This document shows positions 23,950 to 35,723 of a stretch of 64,000 bases of DNA, in pieces. The position numbers were made by a program, and so were the translations under genes. The notes under the pieces are model-generated. The model had not been told where the DNA came from. It saw nothing but the letters and a program-made list of their open reading frames with translations, and did not search any database. Within the stretch, counting starts at the first letter, position 1. Each line of letters opens with the position of its first letter. The DNA is from Neoconidiobolus thromboides FSU 785 (taxonomy: Eukaryota > Entomophthoromycota > Entomophthoromycetes > Entomophthorales > Neoconidiobolaceae): assembly GCA_025603075.1 (NCBI GenBank), contig MU626311.1, forward strand, positions 1 to 64,000, read 5' to 3'.

Positions 23950-24048
23950 TGAGGATGTATTTTTTTGGTTAAGGATTTTATTAACAATCTTTTCACTCAA
24001 ATAGCGCTTAAAAGATAGAAAAAGTGAAAGACCAAAAAAACATCTTCA
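23950..24048 (-). mobile_element. TA-MITE copy 10
   Basis: TGAGGATG to CATCTTCA, full core. Lies 117 bp upstream of the MCM7 start codon, so it may sit in that promoter or 5' UTR. Confidence 0.85.
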
Positions 24049-24164
24049 TTTATTTAATTTTAAATTAAGATCAAAATAGAGTCTTATGATTGGCCTATCA
24101 CTAAAAACCAATAAAAATTTAAGGGATAATTTTGTGCAGCTTGAATTAACTTTTTTTAACAAAA

Positions 24165-26626
24165 ATGTCCAAACTTGCAACGCTTCAAGTAAACGTAAAA
24201 TATGATGAAGAATTAGGTACATTAAACTAAAGAATAGTTAGTAAAGATAGTCTTACTTACTCTTAATTTTTAGATTTAATTTCAAATTTTTTGGAAAAAT
24301 GCCAAATTAACGGTACTTCTAAATTTAAACCTTTGTTAGTAAGTTGTTACTAGCAATTTCATTCGTATTTATTAATCATTCTATAGCAAAAAGTAGCTGA
24401 CCGCGAGTTGGACCAGATAATTGTAGAATTAGACGATATAGCTAAAGTAAATCACAAACCACTTTAAGTAAACTTACAACTCACTTCAACTTTTAGTTTG
24501 AAAACAGTGAATATGGATTAGCCAAGAGGATAACCGACAATGCCAAGACTTATTTAGAACTTTTTTCCTACATCTTTGATTCTATTTTACCTACACCATC
24601 TAGAGTATTAAATGTCAAAGATGATGTAGTTGATGTCATTATGGCCCAGCGTCAGCAAAGAGGTGCTGAATCTAATGGGAATGGTGACACCGACACTCAG
24701 GAAAATCCTGCATTTCCACCACTTTTGACTAGAAGATTGTAATTAAGTTTGAAATTTATTAATCGTTTCTAATATTTCTTAGTACCGTAGCGTTTAAGCC
24801 ACTATCAAGTAGAAAAAGCTTAGCTGTTCGTGAGCTTAAAGCACCTCACGTCGGTAAGCTGTTAACTGTTCGTGGTATTGTTACTAGAGTTACAGATGTT
24901 AAGCCTTTGTTGGTCGTAAACGCTTACAGCTGTGAACAGTGTGGTTGTGAGATCTTCCAAGAGGTCAAAAGTAAGACGTTTAACCCATTGATTGAGTGCC
25001 CTTCAGAAGGATGTAAAAAAAACAACCGAAAGGGTAAGCTTCAGATGCAAACTAGATCCTCAAAGTTTTTGAAGTTTCAAGAAGCTAAGATACAAGAGAT
25101 GGTAGACTTTAAAAACTCACTTTAAAAATCTAATATTAATAATCGTTTAGGCTGATCAAGTTCCTGTTGGACATACTCCGAGATATACTACTATACATCT
25201 TTATGAAGAACTCACCAGAAGTATGAACCCAGGTGATATTGTTGATGTATCTGGGATATTTCTTACAACCCCGTTTAGTGGATTTAAAGCTTTAAGAGCT
25301 GGTCTATTAACGGATACTTTTTTACAAGCCCAATTTGTATATCAACATAAGAATCGAGCAGAAAATGATATTGATGAAGCAACGCTTGAAAAAGTGGAAG
25401 AGCTCAAACAAGAGCCACTAATCTACGACATACTTGCTAGAAGTATAGCGCCTGAAATTTATGGACATGAGGATGTTAAAAAAGCCCTCCTTTTACTTTT
25501 AGTAGGTGGAGGTACAAAAACAACGGATGATGGGATGAAGATTCGTGGTGATATCAACATCTGCCTTATGGGTGATCCTGGTGTGGCTAAATCTCAATTA
25601 TTGAAGTTTATTACAAAAATTTCACCAAGAGCTGTGTATACCACTGGTAGAGGATCTTCTGGGGTTGGTTTAACTGCAGCAGTAATGCGCGATCCAATTA
25701 CTGAAGAGCTTGTATTGGAAGGGGGAGCTTTAGTTTTAGCAGATAATGGTATCTGTTGTATTGATGAGTTTGATAAAATGGACGAAAATGACCGTACAGC
25801 TATTCATGAAGTTATGGAACAACAAACAATTAGTATCTCCAAAGCAGGTATCAACACCACTTTGAATGCACGTACCTCTATCCTCGCTGCTGCCAATCCA
25901 GCATTTGGACGTTATAATATTCATCGTTCTATAACAGATAACATTAATTTACCAGCCGCTCTCTTGTCTCGTTTTGATATGATCTTTTTGTTGCTTGATT
26001 TACCTTCATTTGAGTTAGATAGGAATTTAGCACAGCATGTGACCCAGGTGCATATGAATAATGCTATCCCAAATACAGAAAACGAATATCTTTCACCAGA
26101 GGTATTGCGTAATTATATCACTCAAGCTAAGAATGTCAATTGTAGCATCCCAAAAAATGTAGCTGATGAGATCGTTAGTAACTATGTATTGATGAGAGAA
26201 AAATCGGAAAATACTAATGATAAGAATAATAATATCATCACTGCACGTGGTTTGTTAGCAATTATTCGTTTATCTTTAGCACTTGCAAGACTTCACTTCA
26301 GAGAAACTGTAGAGAAGGGAGATGTAATTGAAGCTATACGTTTGATCACAGTAACCAAAGCAGGCCTTGAAGAGTCACTCAATTCTCAACGTGGATTATA
26401 TAACAAAAATAAGAATAAGGATAGCCAAATTTTTGGAATTATTCGTCGTATGTTTATGGATAACAATCAAGATGGTACCAATAAGTTGAGGATTAAAGAT
26501 ATCTCTGATAAGGTCACTACAAATGGATTTACAATCCAAGAGTTGAACCATTGCCTTGTGTTGTATAAGGAGAAAAATGTATGGACTATGATAGATAATG
26601 ATACAAAGCTTGCTATGATTAATTAA
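24165..26626 (+). CDS. MCM7: DNA replication licensing factor MCM7
   Basis: Subunit of the MCM2-7 replicative helicase, about 720 residues. The ATG at 24165 opens [17 protein letters not shown], then an intron, then ISNFLEKCQ. The zinc-binding part has [10 protein letters not shown] and CPSEGCKK (about 24925-25015). The long last exon (from about 25151) carries [20 protein letters not shown], Walker [27 protein letters not shown], Walker [22 protein letters not shown], sensor-1 [12 protein letters not shown] and arginine finger LSRFD. These are diagnostic for MCM7 rather than MCM2/3/4/5/6. Five short introns lie in the 5' half (for example 24220-24270, 24341-24387, 25125-25149). It is on the opposite strand to MCM2, 9.6 kb away. 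Confidence 0.94.
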
Positions 26627-27041
26627 AAGATCTTTTTGTTAAAATTTGTTCTTTAAATAAGTAGTAACTGGGCTTTGTAATTTGATTAAGGTAGCAGTAT
26701 TTTAATAAAGATTAGGCTATATCTTTACTAAGTTACTTTAATTTCCTAAACCGTTTTATTATTTCAAAATTTTTTATTTAGTATTGACTAAATTCCTATT
26801 ATTTGAATTATAAAATATTAAATAAAATAGTTTTTGGATGGTGTTCTTTAATAATACAGCTTGTGAAATAATATACACTTTGACAGTAAATTAGGGTTAA
26901 AAGTTGAGAATAATAATATAATTTAATAATTAAAAAAGGTAGACAAATTTATCAACCTGATTGAATAAAAGTCAAAGAATCCCAACAAAAAAACTATATG
27001 ATACATACTTAACTCTAAAGCCAAAGGAGAAAAGAGGCTCT
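26627..27041. other. Convergent 3' region, no gene seen
   Basis: 415 bp between the MCM7 stop and the stop of the minus-strand Spo7-like gene; AT-rich with stops in all frames. Confidence 0.5.
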
Positions 27042-27760
27042 TTATGTCTTTGCTTTAGGCTTTGTTGTCGAACTAACACCTGCCTTCTTTTGATAAGCAG
27101 TTCGAAATTTATCTAAACCAAGTTGAAACCGATTTCTAAACGTAATTTGTTCCTTCGATAATTTTAAATCGTGATTTGTACTTAGTACCTTTAATTCCTT
27201 TTCTTTTTTATGAAACTGAATTTTATAGTTTGCTAATACTCGATTAATCCGCGAAACGAATCTGAATCATAAATAAAATGGAATGTTTTTAAAAATAACT
27301 AAGCTTACCTTTTAGACTGCCAAATATTTTCACTACTAAGTAATAATAAAAACACGGATAATAAAATAAACAACATAAACTTATTCGTTGAAATCCAAAA
27401 GGGATCCTATAAGACAATTTTAGGTACTAATTTAAATCAATCATCCAAAACCTTTACCTTTAAGTTACTAAAATTGATCAACCATAAAAAATAGCCAATA
27501 AGGAAAGAAAGAGCGAATAACATAGCTAAAGAATATTTTATAAATAAATTTAGCTTAATATGTCATTAATAGTCCCTACCATAATACTGCCTCTGTCGAA
27601 ACTTAAATAATTTTAAACTATATTTAAGTCTTTCTTCAAAAATAATAAAATCTCTGTAAGCCACAATATTATCTTTTAAATTCATTTTTGCTTGCCCTGT
27701 ATCTTCTTTCCCTTCTCCTTTGGGCTCCTTTTTAACTTGACTCCCTTTTTCTGGTTCCAT
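27042..27760 (-). CDS. Spo7-like regulatory subunit of the nuclear-envelope phosphatase
   Basis: By family, partner of the Nem1/CTDNEP1 phosphatase that dephosphorylates lipin/Pah1 at the nuclear envelope and ER. Four exons, about 170 residues. The start MEPEKGSQVKKEPKGEGKED is charged and disordered. Then YRDFIIFEERLKYSLKLFKF, matching the Spo7 opening block, two membrane helices (MLFALSFLIGYFLWLINF near 27460-27530 and FMLFILLSVFLLLLS near 27335-27385) and a basic tail with FRNRFQLGLDKFRTAYQKKA. Introns are about 50 bp (near 27541-27590, 27407-27462 and 27262-27309). The ORF continues past the first intron with a few junk codons, so an unspliced reading would wrongly give 64 residues. The arrangement fits Spo7; the call rests on pattern, not on a search. 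Confidence 0.7.
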
Positions 27761-28545
27761 TATTTCTCCTTTATTGTTAATTTTTTATAAATCTAACTTT
27801 TAAATTAAAAACAAACTCGCTGGTTTAAGAATTGAAAAATTTGAATTTAAAATTTAATTTTAATTGCTTATTTACTCAATTTTTAGAAACACGTGCTTGA
27901 AACTTAAGTTGAGATAGGACTTTAAAGATATTATGAGGCTAAAAGCGATATTAAATAAAGATATTGGGAAGAATAGTAAAGGTTGAATTGTTTGGGCGCT
28001 GTCTGTTAATTATTGTATTAGTATTAATGCATAGCTGGATCAATTTAAATCTAAAATTTAATCTTTTGTGCTTTTATTATACTGAGAAGGTAGCAAAACA
28101 ATATTAGGCATGAAATAATAACATCTGTGAATAGTTTCAGAGCCACACAGAAGTGTTTTTTGTATGTATATAACAAATAAGTTTTTTATAGCTTTATGTT
28201 GCATAGGAAATAAACAAAACAGTGTAATCAAAAGGTGTTTTCGTACAGATATTATAAAATTCGGGCTTAAAGCAAGCTGTAAATTTTTATTTAATAAAGT
28301 TCTTTAACCTAGGATACATAAAAGTTTAATGAAATAGTCTTACCTCATATTCGTTGCACTGCGCTTTTATTAAATTAATTTTATTCTGGCTGAATTTTAC
28401 AGTATTATTACTATATCATTAACTCTTTGGCTTATAAATTATATGGCTACTAAGTAACTGCTAATACAGTTTCCTATTATATAGTAATAACAGAGTAAGG
28501 GATTTTTTTAAGTAAAAATTATTTGCCCAATTTTAAAAATATAAA
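27761..28545. other. Gene-free AT-rich stretch
   Basis: Upstream of the Spo7-like gene; stops in all frames; no recognised RNA gene or repeat before MITE copy 11. Confidence 0.5.
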
Positions 28546-28645
28546 TGGGGATGTATTTCTGTGTTTAAGAACTTTACTAAAAAATTTCCACTCAAATAAC
28601 GCTTAAAAGATAGAAAAAATAATGAAGCCAAAAGAAACACCCTCA
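28546..28645 (-). mobile_element. TA-MITE copy 11
   Basis: 100 bp, TGGGGATG to CACCCTCA, complete core. Confidence 0.88.
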
Positions 28646-28997
28646 AATATTGATTAGTTTCTTCAGTATATTGGCAAGATACAGTTTTATTTTATTTTAT
28701 TTGTCTTTTAGCTTGAAATTAAAGTTACAAACCAATAATGCTATAACTAAGTAAAAGTTCACCTAACCCAAGCTGCATCAATACTATTTGACAATCGTAA
28801 AATAAATGATACTACTTTCCACCCATACATACCCTTGGGACTATTAAAAAGAGTATAAGTTATTTATGAAGCTGTAACTTGCTATTTTAGTAATTCATCA
28901 TTCTGGTTTAAATTTATCGAAGTCTTTCCAATAATTGAGATTGTTTTTAAGACACTCTTTGTACTAGTATTAATAACCACCCATATTGTTTTTGATA

Positions 28998-29100
28998 TGG
29001 GGTTGTACTGTTTTGCTTAATAATCTTACTAATAATTTTTCCCCTTAAATACTACTTGAAAAATGAAAAAAGTGATGAAGCCAAAAAAAATACCATCACA
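28998..29100 (-). mobile_element. TA-MITE copy 12
   Basis: Degenerate copy, TGGGGTTG to TACCATCACA, in the P450 relic between the PERW and K-helix parts. Confidence 0.78.
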
Positions 29101-29347
29101 TGTTAATATTTTTTACTACCAAATCATATAAAAATGACTTTTCTGGAATAAGATGGCTTCAAATACTTTACCAACTTTGAGTACAACTCTAGATAAACCA
29201 CAAAGTACAACTAAATACATCTGTAATCTTTTACATAACGCTGCATGTAGATAGTCACATTTTTTAAATTTAATAAAATTGAATTGATTTTGATCTATAA
29301 ATTATTTTTTATATGTCTTTACAACTTTAAATAGGTCTATGAGTATT

Positions 29348-29446
29348 TGGGGATGTATTTTTTTGTTCAACAATTTTACTAACGATCTTTCCATTCAAAT
29401 AGCGCTTAAAAAATAAGAAAGTAATGAAATAAAAAAAACATCCCCA
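29348..29446 (-). mobile_element. TA-MITE copy 13
   Basis: TGGGGATG to CATCCCCA, in the P450 relic after the K-helix part. Confidence 0.88.
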
Positions 29447-29808
29447 TTTATTAAATAATTTAATAGAAACAAGTAAACTATACTTATAAATAGTACCATG
29501 TTAAAGAAGCAAGCATTGTATTAAATTATGTTATCTTGTTTAACCTATTAACATTATTTACTTTTAATTGTTATTATTTTTGTAAACAAAGACTTAATCA
29601 TATTATTTATTTTCTACTAGGTTTTTACAATGATTAGATCAGATACATTTTTTAAAGTTGAGATATTATATTTATCATGATTTTTTCAAGTTTTCAATAA
29701 GTTTGTATAAAAACTAATACATGCTATTACTATTATTATACTGTTATTTAATAAAAATGATTATTTTATAAAGTCATTTTATAATATCAAAATTAGAATG
29801 TTTTAAAA

Positions 29809-30374
29809 TGTGAAATCCGGTACTCAGTGATTGGAGTCAAAAGCAGTTATTTCCTGGTTGACTATACTGTAAGTCAATAGGTCTTAGTTTAGGTGACTAA
29901 GATAGACTTGAATTGTGAATAATATCATGTAATAAACTACAGACTATGTAAGAAAAATAGAATAGACAATACCAGTATAAAAGCTACGTAAAATAATATG
30001 GGGATGTTTTTTTTGGTTTCATTACTTTTCCATTTTTTAAGCGCTATTTGAGTGGAAATATTGTCAGTAAAATTCTTAAACATAAAAATACATCCCCATA
30101 TTAAGAAAACTTAGTGGGTTTATCAAATGTACGAGATGTCAGGGAATAATTCAGTTAAAAAGCCTCAAGTTACTATGTTCTAAAATCTCTTTTATACTCT
30201 AAAAAGTCTAGATGTCAAAATGGGAAGATAATATTCTTTGGGATGAAGCTAGAAACTCCCATATCAAATCAAACCAAGAGCATGGGATTGATTGCCCCTG
30301 AACTCAGAAACATAACAACTTAAATGGTCATTATACTATAATCAACCATGGAGCTGAAAAAGCAATATTTCACA
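29809..30374 (-). mobile_element. Solo LTR copy 3, interrupted by a MITE
   Basis: Reverse orientation: starts TGTGAAATCCGGTACTCAG and ends GCAATATTTCACA. Without the MITE and one TA it measures 464 bp, the same as the LTR at 16444. Flanks are AAAA on both sides, compatible with a 4-bp target duplication but low in complexity. Confidence 0.9.
29999..30098 (+). mobile_element. TA-MITE copy 14, inside an LTR
   Basis: Exactly 100 bp, TGGGGATG to CATCCCCA, with TA at 29997-29998 and 30099-30100. The uninterrupted LTR at 16444 has a single TA at the matching place (AAATACTATTAAG on the complement), so the TA duplication is shown by an empty-site comparison. Confidence 0.95.
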
Positions 30375-30624
30375 AAAAAACAATATTATTATTTAAGCTG
30401 ATATTTATCATAATTAATACTATAAAAAATATAAACATAAAATGCTTAATGTGATTGATAGTCAAACAATAGTCATTTTTTAATATATCAAAAAATTTGT
30501 CAAATACTAAATCATGATAACTAATTGTAATTTAGACTTTTTTTAGTAGTTATGTTATTATATTTGATTAATTTGATGTTTAGGTATAGTTTTAACTATT
30601 TTTTTATCACCAAATATTAATATA

Positions 30625-30711
30625 TGGGGATATATGTGTTTGAGAATTTTAATAATTTTTCCGCTCAAATACCGCTTAAGTCATGGAAAGCGAAGCTAAA
30701 AAACACTTTCA
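30625..30711 (-). mobile_element. TA-MITE copy 15
   Basis: Shortened copy, TGGGGATATATGTG to CACTTTCA, with a small internal deletion in the ACTAACAA region. Confidence 0.8.
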
Positions 30712-31118
30712 TATTTTATTAACTTATCATTTTCTTTAATAAACTTGTTTTTTAAATCCATATACCTACTACTAACACTTTTATGATAATTCAAATAAAT
30801 GAAACTGTATACAATAGCATGCTTGAAATACAGAAATAGCCTTTTACTTAGAAGTATAATTTAAACAGCTTTTTTGCATACAACTATTTGAAAATCTGGT
30901 CTAGTACTACAGCTTTACCATCTGTAAGCTTTTCTATCACTACCTTAAAGAATAAAACTAAAGGATTTTCTACTATACTTTTGTTTTATTACTTTTAAAA
31001 ATGCCAATCTTGAATTTTTAGCCAATTAAATGCCAATTTTTTTAAAGTTAATTTTTAGTGACTAAGTATTTTTTTGATCATTTTTTATCCAAAGAATTAT
31101 AATATCAAACTCAAATTA

Positions 31119-34100
31119 ATGGAAAGTATATTAAGTAAATGTGGAATAGAAATAGATAGGGAGAATATATCGATAGGCAAGATTCTATGAAGTTTTTTAA
31201 TGATAAATTAAAGGTTCTGTAGGTCTGGATTTTGTGTTTGTTAAACAAAAGTTAAAGAATTACTTCGAAAATAATGAAGATAAAGTTTCCGAATTTATTT
31301 CCGACTTATCAACTTATATCGATGAAGACTCAAGATTATTAAAATGTATGTATCCGATTTTAGATTATAAAGAGGAAGTCAATTTAAAGTAAATAGAAAT
31401 CGCATATTTGAAGGATAGTGTCTAATCTTTATTAGTGCGTTTACTAAGAATGATTCATTGATCCAATTATTGTTATCAACATCCATCTTACAAGATGAAT
31501 TGCTTCCATTGCTATTAGGAAAATTAGCTGAGATGTGTAATGCTAAGGGAAAGTAATAATTATTTTGTTTATTTGATAGTTAATATAATTGTAGTATTAA
31601 TATGGATTTAGTAAAAAGTATTATAAATCAATTTCGTTGGTTAGATCAATTAAATGAGCCTCGAGACTTACTAGAACAGTTAGTATCTGTAAGTAGAATG
31701 TTTTTATGATTTATTAGTTTGCTAATGTAATTTAGTTAGTTGAAATATGTCCACTTAAAATTCAATATGAAATTATTCAAACATTACCAGAGATTTTTAT
31801 TGATATAGATCAAACAGTAAGGATTCAATTTAAAAATAAAATAACATACTGATTTTCATAGGATTTATTAGAAAGACTAACGTCACTCGCTTCAAAGAAT
31901 AGTGATCTATTTGTCCCAGTAATTGAATGTTTAGGAGCATTAAATATACCAACTGATGATTTGGTAATTAAATTTAATATAAATTAGCTTAGTGCTAATC
32001 ATTAGTAGGATTATACAGTTGAACTTGTAATTAATAGATTAAATTCAATTGATATAGAAAATTTAGCAACAGCCGTTCAATTTTTATTAGCAAGTTCGAA
32101 TGAGGAGAATCTATTAAAAATGTTACAAAGTATTAGAGAAAAGATTAAGATTGATCAAATATTAAAGTTTCAAATCAATAAAAGCAACATGGAAACAAGT
32201 AATCTTAATAGAGTTGATAATAACAAAGCGAATAAATCCCAATCTTGTTCAATGATTTTAGATACAATCAATTCTTCCCTACTAATTAATAATCAATTAA
32301 AGAACTCTTGGATAAGAACAATTGAATCTATTTATAAACAACATTCAATTTATATATTGGATATATTGGCCTTAGGAATGATGCATTCAATCCCAGCGAT
32401 GAAGAAAAAAGTAAAAGAAACTATTAAATCAAAAGTATCAGTTGGAGTAATAACACCTAATTTGATTCAGGATACAATAGAAAATTACCTTCAATTAATA
32501 CAAAAAAGTACGATAGATTTCCTTTCAATAGCCGAATATTTAAATAGAGAAGCAAAGACAGATCACCAGCTTGGGGATATGTCCGTTAAATTGTATACAT
32601 TGATATTTTTACATTCAGATATATTTTTTCGACAAGAAACAGTTGGCTCAATAATTACACATATAGGCTCTGGCAATAAATGGGAAATTGATTATGCCTT
32701 AGAAGCTTTAGATAAAATAACAAAGGAAGATAGCATTGGACTAAGTCAATTTTTAATATTTATTCAAGGTATATTAGATTATTTAGATAAATTATCTTTA
32801 TCTCAAATAGCCAAATTATTTGAAATTTACGCTTCACTATCCATAGTTGAAAAAGCAGATATGAGTGAAGGTGTTTTTTATAATGAATTGAATATAGTTA
32901 TACGTAAACAATTAACTCATCCATCCGAAAAATATAAAGTTATTGGTATAACAGCCTGTATTTCGATGATTAAACAAATGAACAAATTATATAAAAATGA
33001 GTTAGAAAATTCAACATTATTAGGATCTAGTAAAAATACAATGGATTCAAAAAACTATCCAATTTATTTAAGAATTATTTCCATACTACAATTAATACAA
33101 ACTGTATGTCCAAAATATCACTCTTCTTTATCTTTAACTTGTAATCAATTAGCAGAAATTATAATATCACAAGAATTACATCTTAATATAGTAGAATGGT
33201 TATTTGATAATTTTGCTATTACGTTTTGTGATTTATTTTTATTTGTTAAAAGTGATGATACTAATAAATTTACCTTAATGCCAACATGGCCTAAATCATT
33301 TAATATAGTAGTATGGGATGATTTAAACGAAACGGAAGGAGATTTAGCTATTAATATCTTACCAACAGTAATAAGTTACTATTATAATCCGCGTGAAAGT
33401 ATTCATCCAGATTTAGTGTGTTCTTTATTTAAATTGTATCAGGCATGTGAATATTATTTAAAAAAAAATTTAGATGAAATTGGTAGCTTATTATTGTGTG
33501 GTATCTTAATGTTTAATAAAGAGAATTTGGATGATATTATGTATACGGGTGAAACTGGGCTAGTTGATTGTCTTACTATTAGTTTAATTATTGCTTCGAA
33601 TTGGTATAGGGAACTTATCAATGCTTTTTGCCAATTTTCAGATCCTTTTATTCAATCTAAAATCAAAGAAAGGTTATCGGGTTTAGTTGCATTGGAAGAT
33701 ACATTAAGTAAATTTATGTTAAATAGGCAACATTTAGCATATACAGGATTTTTTTTAGAATATAATAATTCAAAACAAAATTTACATAATATATCCCCAA
33801 TTGAAGCTAGAAAGTTTTTACATCCCTTGGATTTTCAGATTACAAAGTTTATATTTCCAAAAGAATTACCAGAAAATGTAGAAGAATATCCACAATTACA
33901 ATTGGGAAAAGAAGAATGTAATTATATTTTAGACAATTTTAAAATTAAGTTGCAACAAAGTTTTTCTGAATCAGAACTAAATTTAAATACAAATTTTAAA
34001 GTAAATTATCAAGAGATATTGCCAATTATAAATGGTTTATGTAATTATCTTAAGTTGGTTGTGTACACTTTAAGTATTGAAGATGAAATTGAAGATAATG

Positions 34101-35465
34101 AAGAAATATCGTTAAGTTTAGATTGCTTACAAATACTAAAAGAACAAAGTCATTTGTTTAAAAAAGAAAGTAAAATAATTAATTCAAAAATATATCAAGA
34201 ATTATCAAGTTTAACAAAATATGTAATGAATTTTAATCTATCATTAAAAATACAAAAGTTATTATCTATTATATATAAAGAGAATCCAAATCAATTTAAA
34301 AAGAATAATCAAATATTTGATTATATTAAACAAATAAATTCAAAGAAATTGGGTACTAGATATTCTGTTAAAAATAAGGAAGCTTTAATTTATTTATTAA
34401 AAGAAGAATTTTATTATTCAGAGAATCGATTAGAAATATTAAAATATTATTTGAATAATTTATTAGAACCTGTAACACAAGACAATACTGAATTAATAGA
34501 AGCCAACTTCCCTAATTTTAATATTGCTATGTTACCAATCTATTATAAAATCATTTCTTCACAGTTAATAGAATTGACTAATAGTATTCAAATCGAGGAA
34601 AATATTGAAGACCAAGGAGTTATTAAATTTATAACAATCTTATTAGATTTATGGCACAAATTAATTAATATAGCAACAAAATATTCAGATCATGCTCTTC
34701 TATTAACCACGATTCAATATGGACGACAATTTGTGGATAATTTTATTAAAACTATACTTCCGTTTTTAGATTATTATTTACCCCACCATCGGCAAAAGGT
34801 GTTATTTATATTGAAAAATACGCAATTGAGTACAAGAAAATTACAGGTAGTTTTATTGTTACTTAGACAGAAAATGAATGTAGAAATTGATATATTTTTT
34901 ATTTACTTAGAATATATGTAATGAAATTAAAACCAAAGGAAAAGCTTTAGCATCAGCGGTTCCTTCATGTAGAGCTAGTTTAGAAAAGTTAATATTACAA
35001 GTAAGAAAACTATTTAAAGAACACAATGTATTAGACGCTTATGATATTGGTAAGTTTAGAATATGTCTATGCATTTTAGAAAAATATATAGTAATTAAAT
35101 TGACTTTTAGGTAATTTAAAACATCGTGCAATAGATGGAAATTTAATATCTTCTCAATATCAAAATGAAGACATTTTAAGTCAAAATGAAAGTTCATTAG
35201 ATGAAGAAGTGGAGATTAATGTCTTGGTAAGCGAGATCTAAACTATTTTTTTTAGCAATTGTTAATTGTTTATATTTGTATTTTTTATTTTTAGCCAAGT
35301 AAAAAGAAAAGAGGTAAAGTACCATTTGGTGGCAAAAAAAGTAAGAAGAATAAAGAAGCTCAAGTGGAAAATAGAGCAAATGAAGAAAGTGGAGAGAATG
35401 AAGAAAACAGTAATCAAAGTGGAGATAACAATGATATTGTTGGATTTTATGATGATGAAGAATAG
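31119..35465 (+). CDS. FANCD2: FANCD2-like Fanconi anaemia protein
   Basis: DNA clamp subunit (with FANCI) of interstrand-crosslink repair. About 1,250-1,300 residues, slightly shorter than the human protein. N-terminal exons give VGLDFVFVKQKLKNYF and FISDLSTYIDEDSRLLKC, matching the FANCD2 opening helices. The long exon 32020-34921 is all-helical with SIYILDILALGMMHSIPAMK, LQTVCPK-like repeats and FDNFAITFCDLF. The 3' exons give VPSCRASLEKLILQVRKLF and GNLKHRAIDGNLISSQYQ, then a basic cluster PSKKKRGKVPFGGKKSKKNK (likely nuclear localisation) and an acidic tail ending GFYDDEE. The first intron (31177-31213) seems to be GC-AG and only 37 bp. Other introns are GT-AG near 31346, 31555, 31691, 31819, 31962, 34918, 35050 and 35227. 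Convergent with the phosphatase gene, 258 bp between stops. Confidence 0.85.
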
Positions 35466-35723
35466 ATTAGTAAATTAATTGTATTTGGATGCTTAATAAA
35501 ATTCGGAATGCCTAATAATTTTTATTACTTAATTTGTATTATTTTCATGTTTGATTTTAATTTTATTTTAATAAATACTAGTATAGAAAAAGTAGAAAAT
35601 AAACATAAATGTAAAATGTGAAATATAAAATAAATATCAAAATAAAATCAAAAAACGATTTAATAAAAAAAAGAAAGAGAAGGTGCTTAATTTTAGTTAA
35701 GAAAAACAGCTCTAAGTTCAAGT

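Larger units (their letters stand above)
28700..29760 (-). pseudogene. Decayed cytochrome P450 (copy 3), carrying two MITEs
   Basis: Similar to the intact P450 over the C-terminal exon (28715-28780), haem loop (28815-28850), PERW exon (28895-28930), K-helix exon (about 29140-29300) and I-helix region. The haem loop now reads FLIVPRVCMG, with the conserved glycine replaced, and frames are broken. MITE copies 12 and 13 are inserted in it. Same orientation as the other two copies. Confidence 0.72.

Noticed and set aside
24165-26626. MCM5 as identity of the second MCM gene
   Set aside because: [33 protein letters not shown] and the zinc-finger spacing fit MCM7 better.
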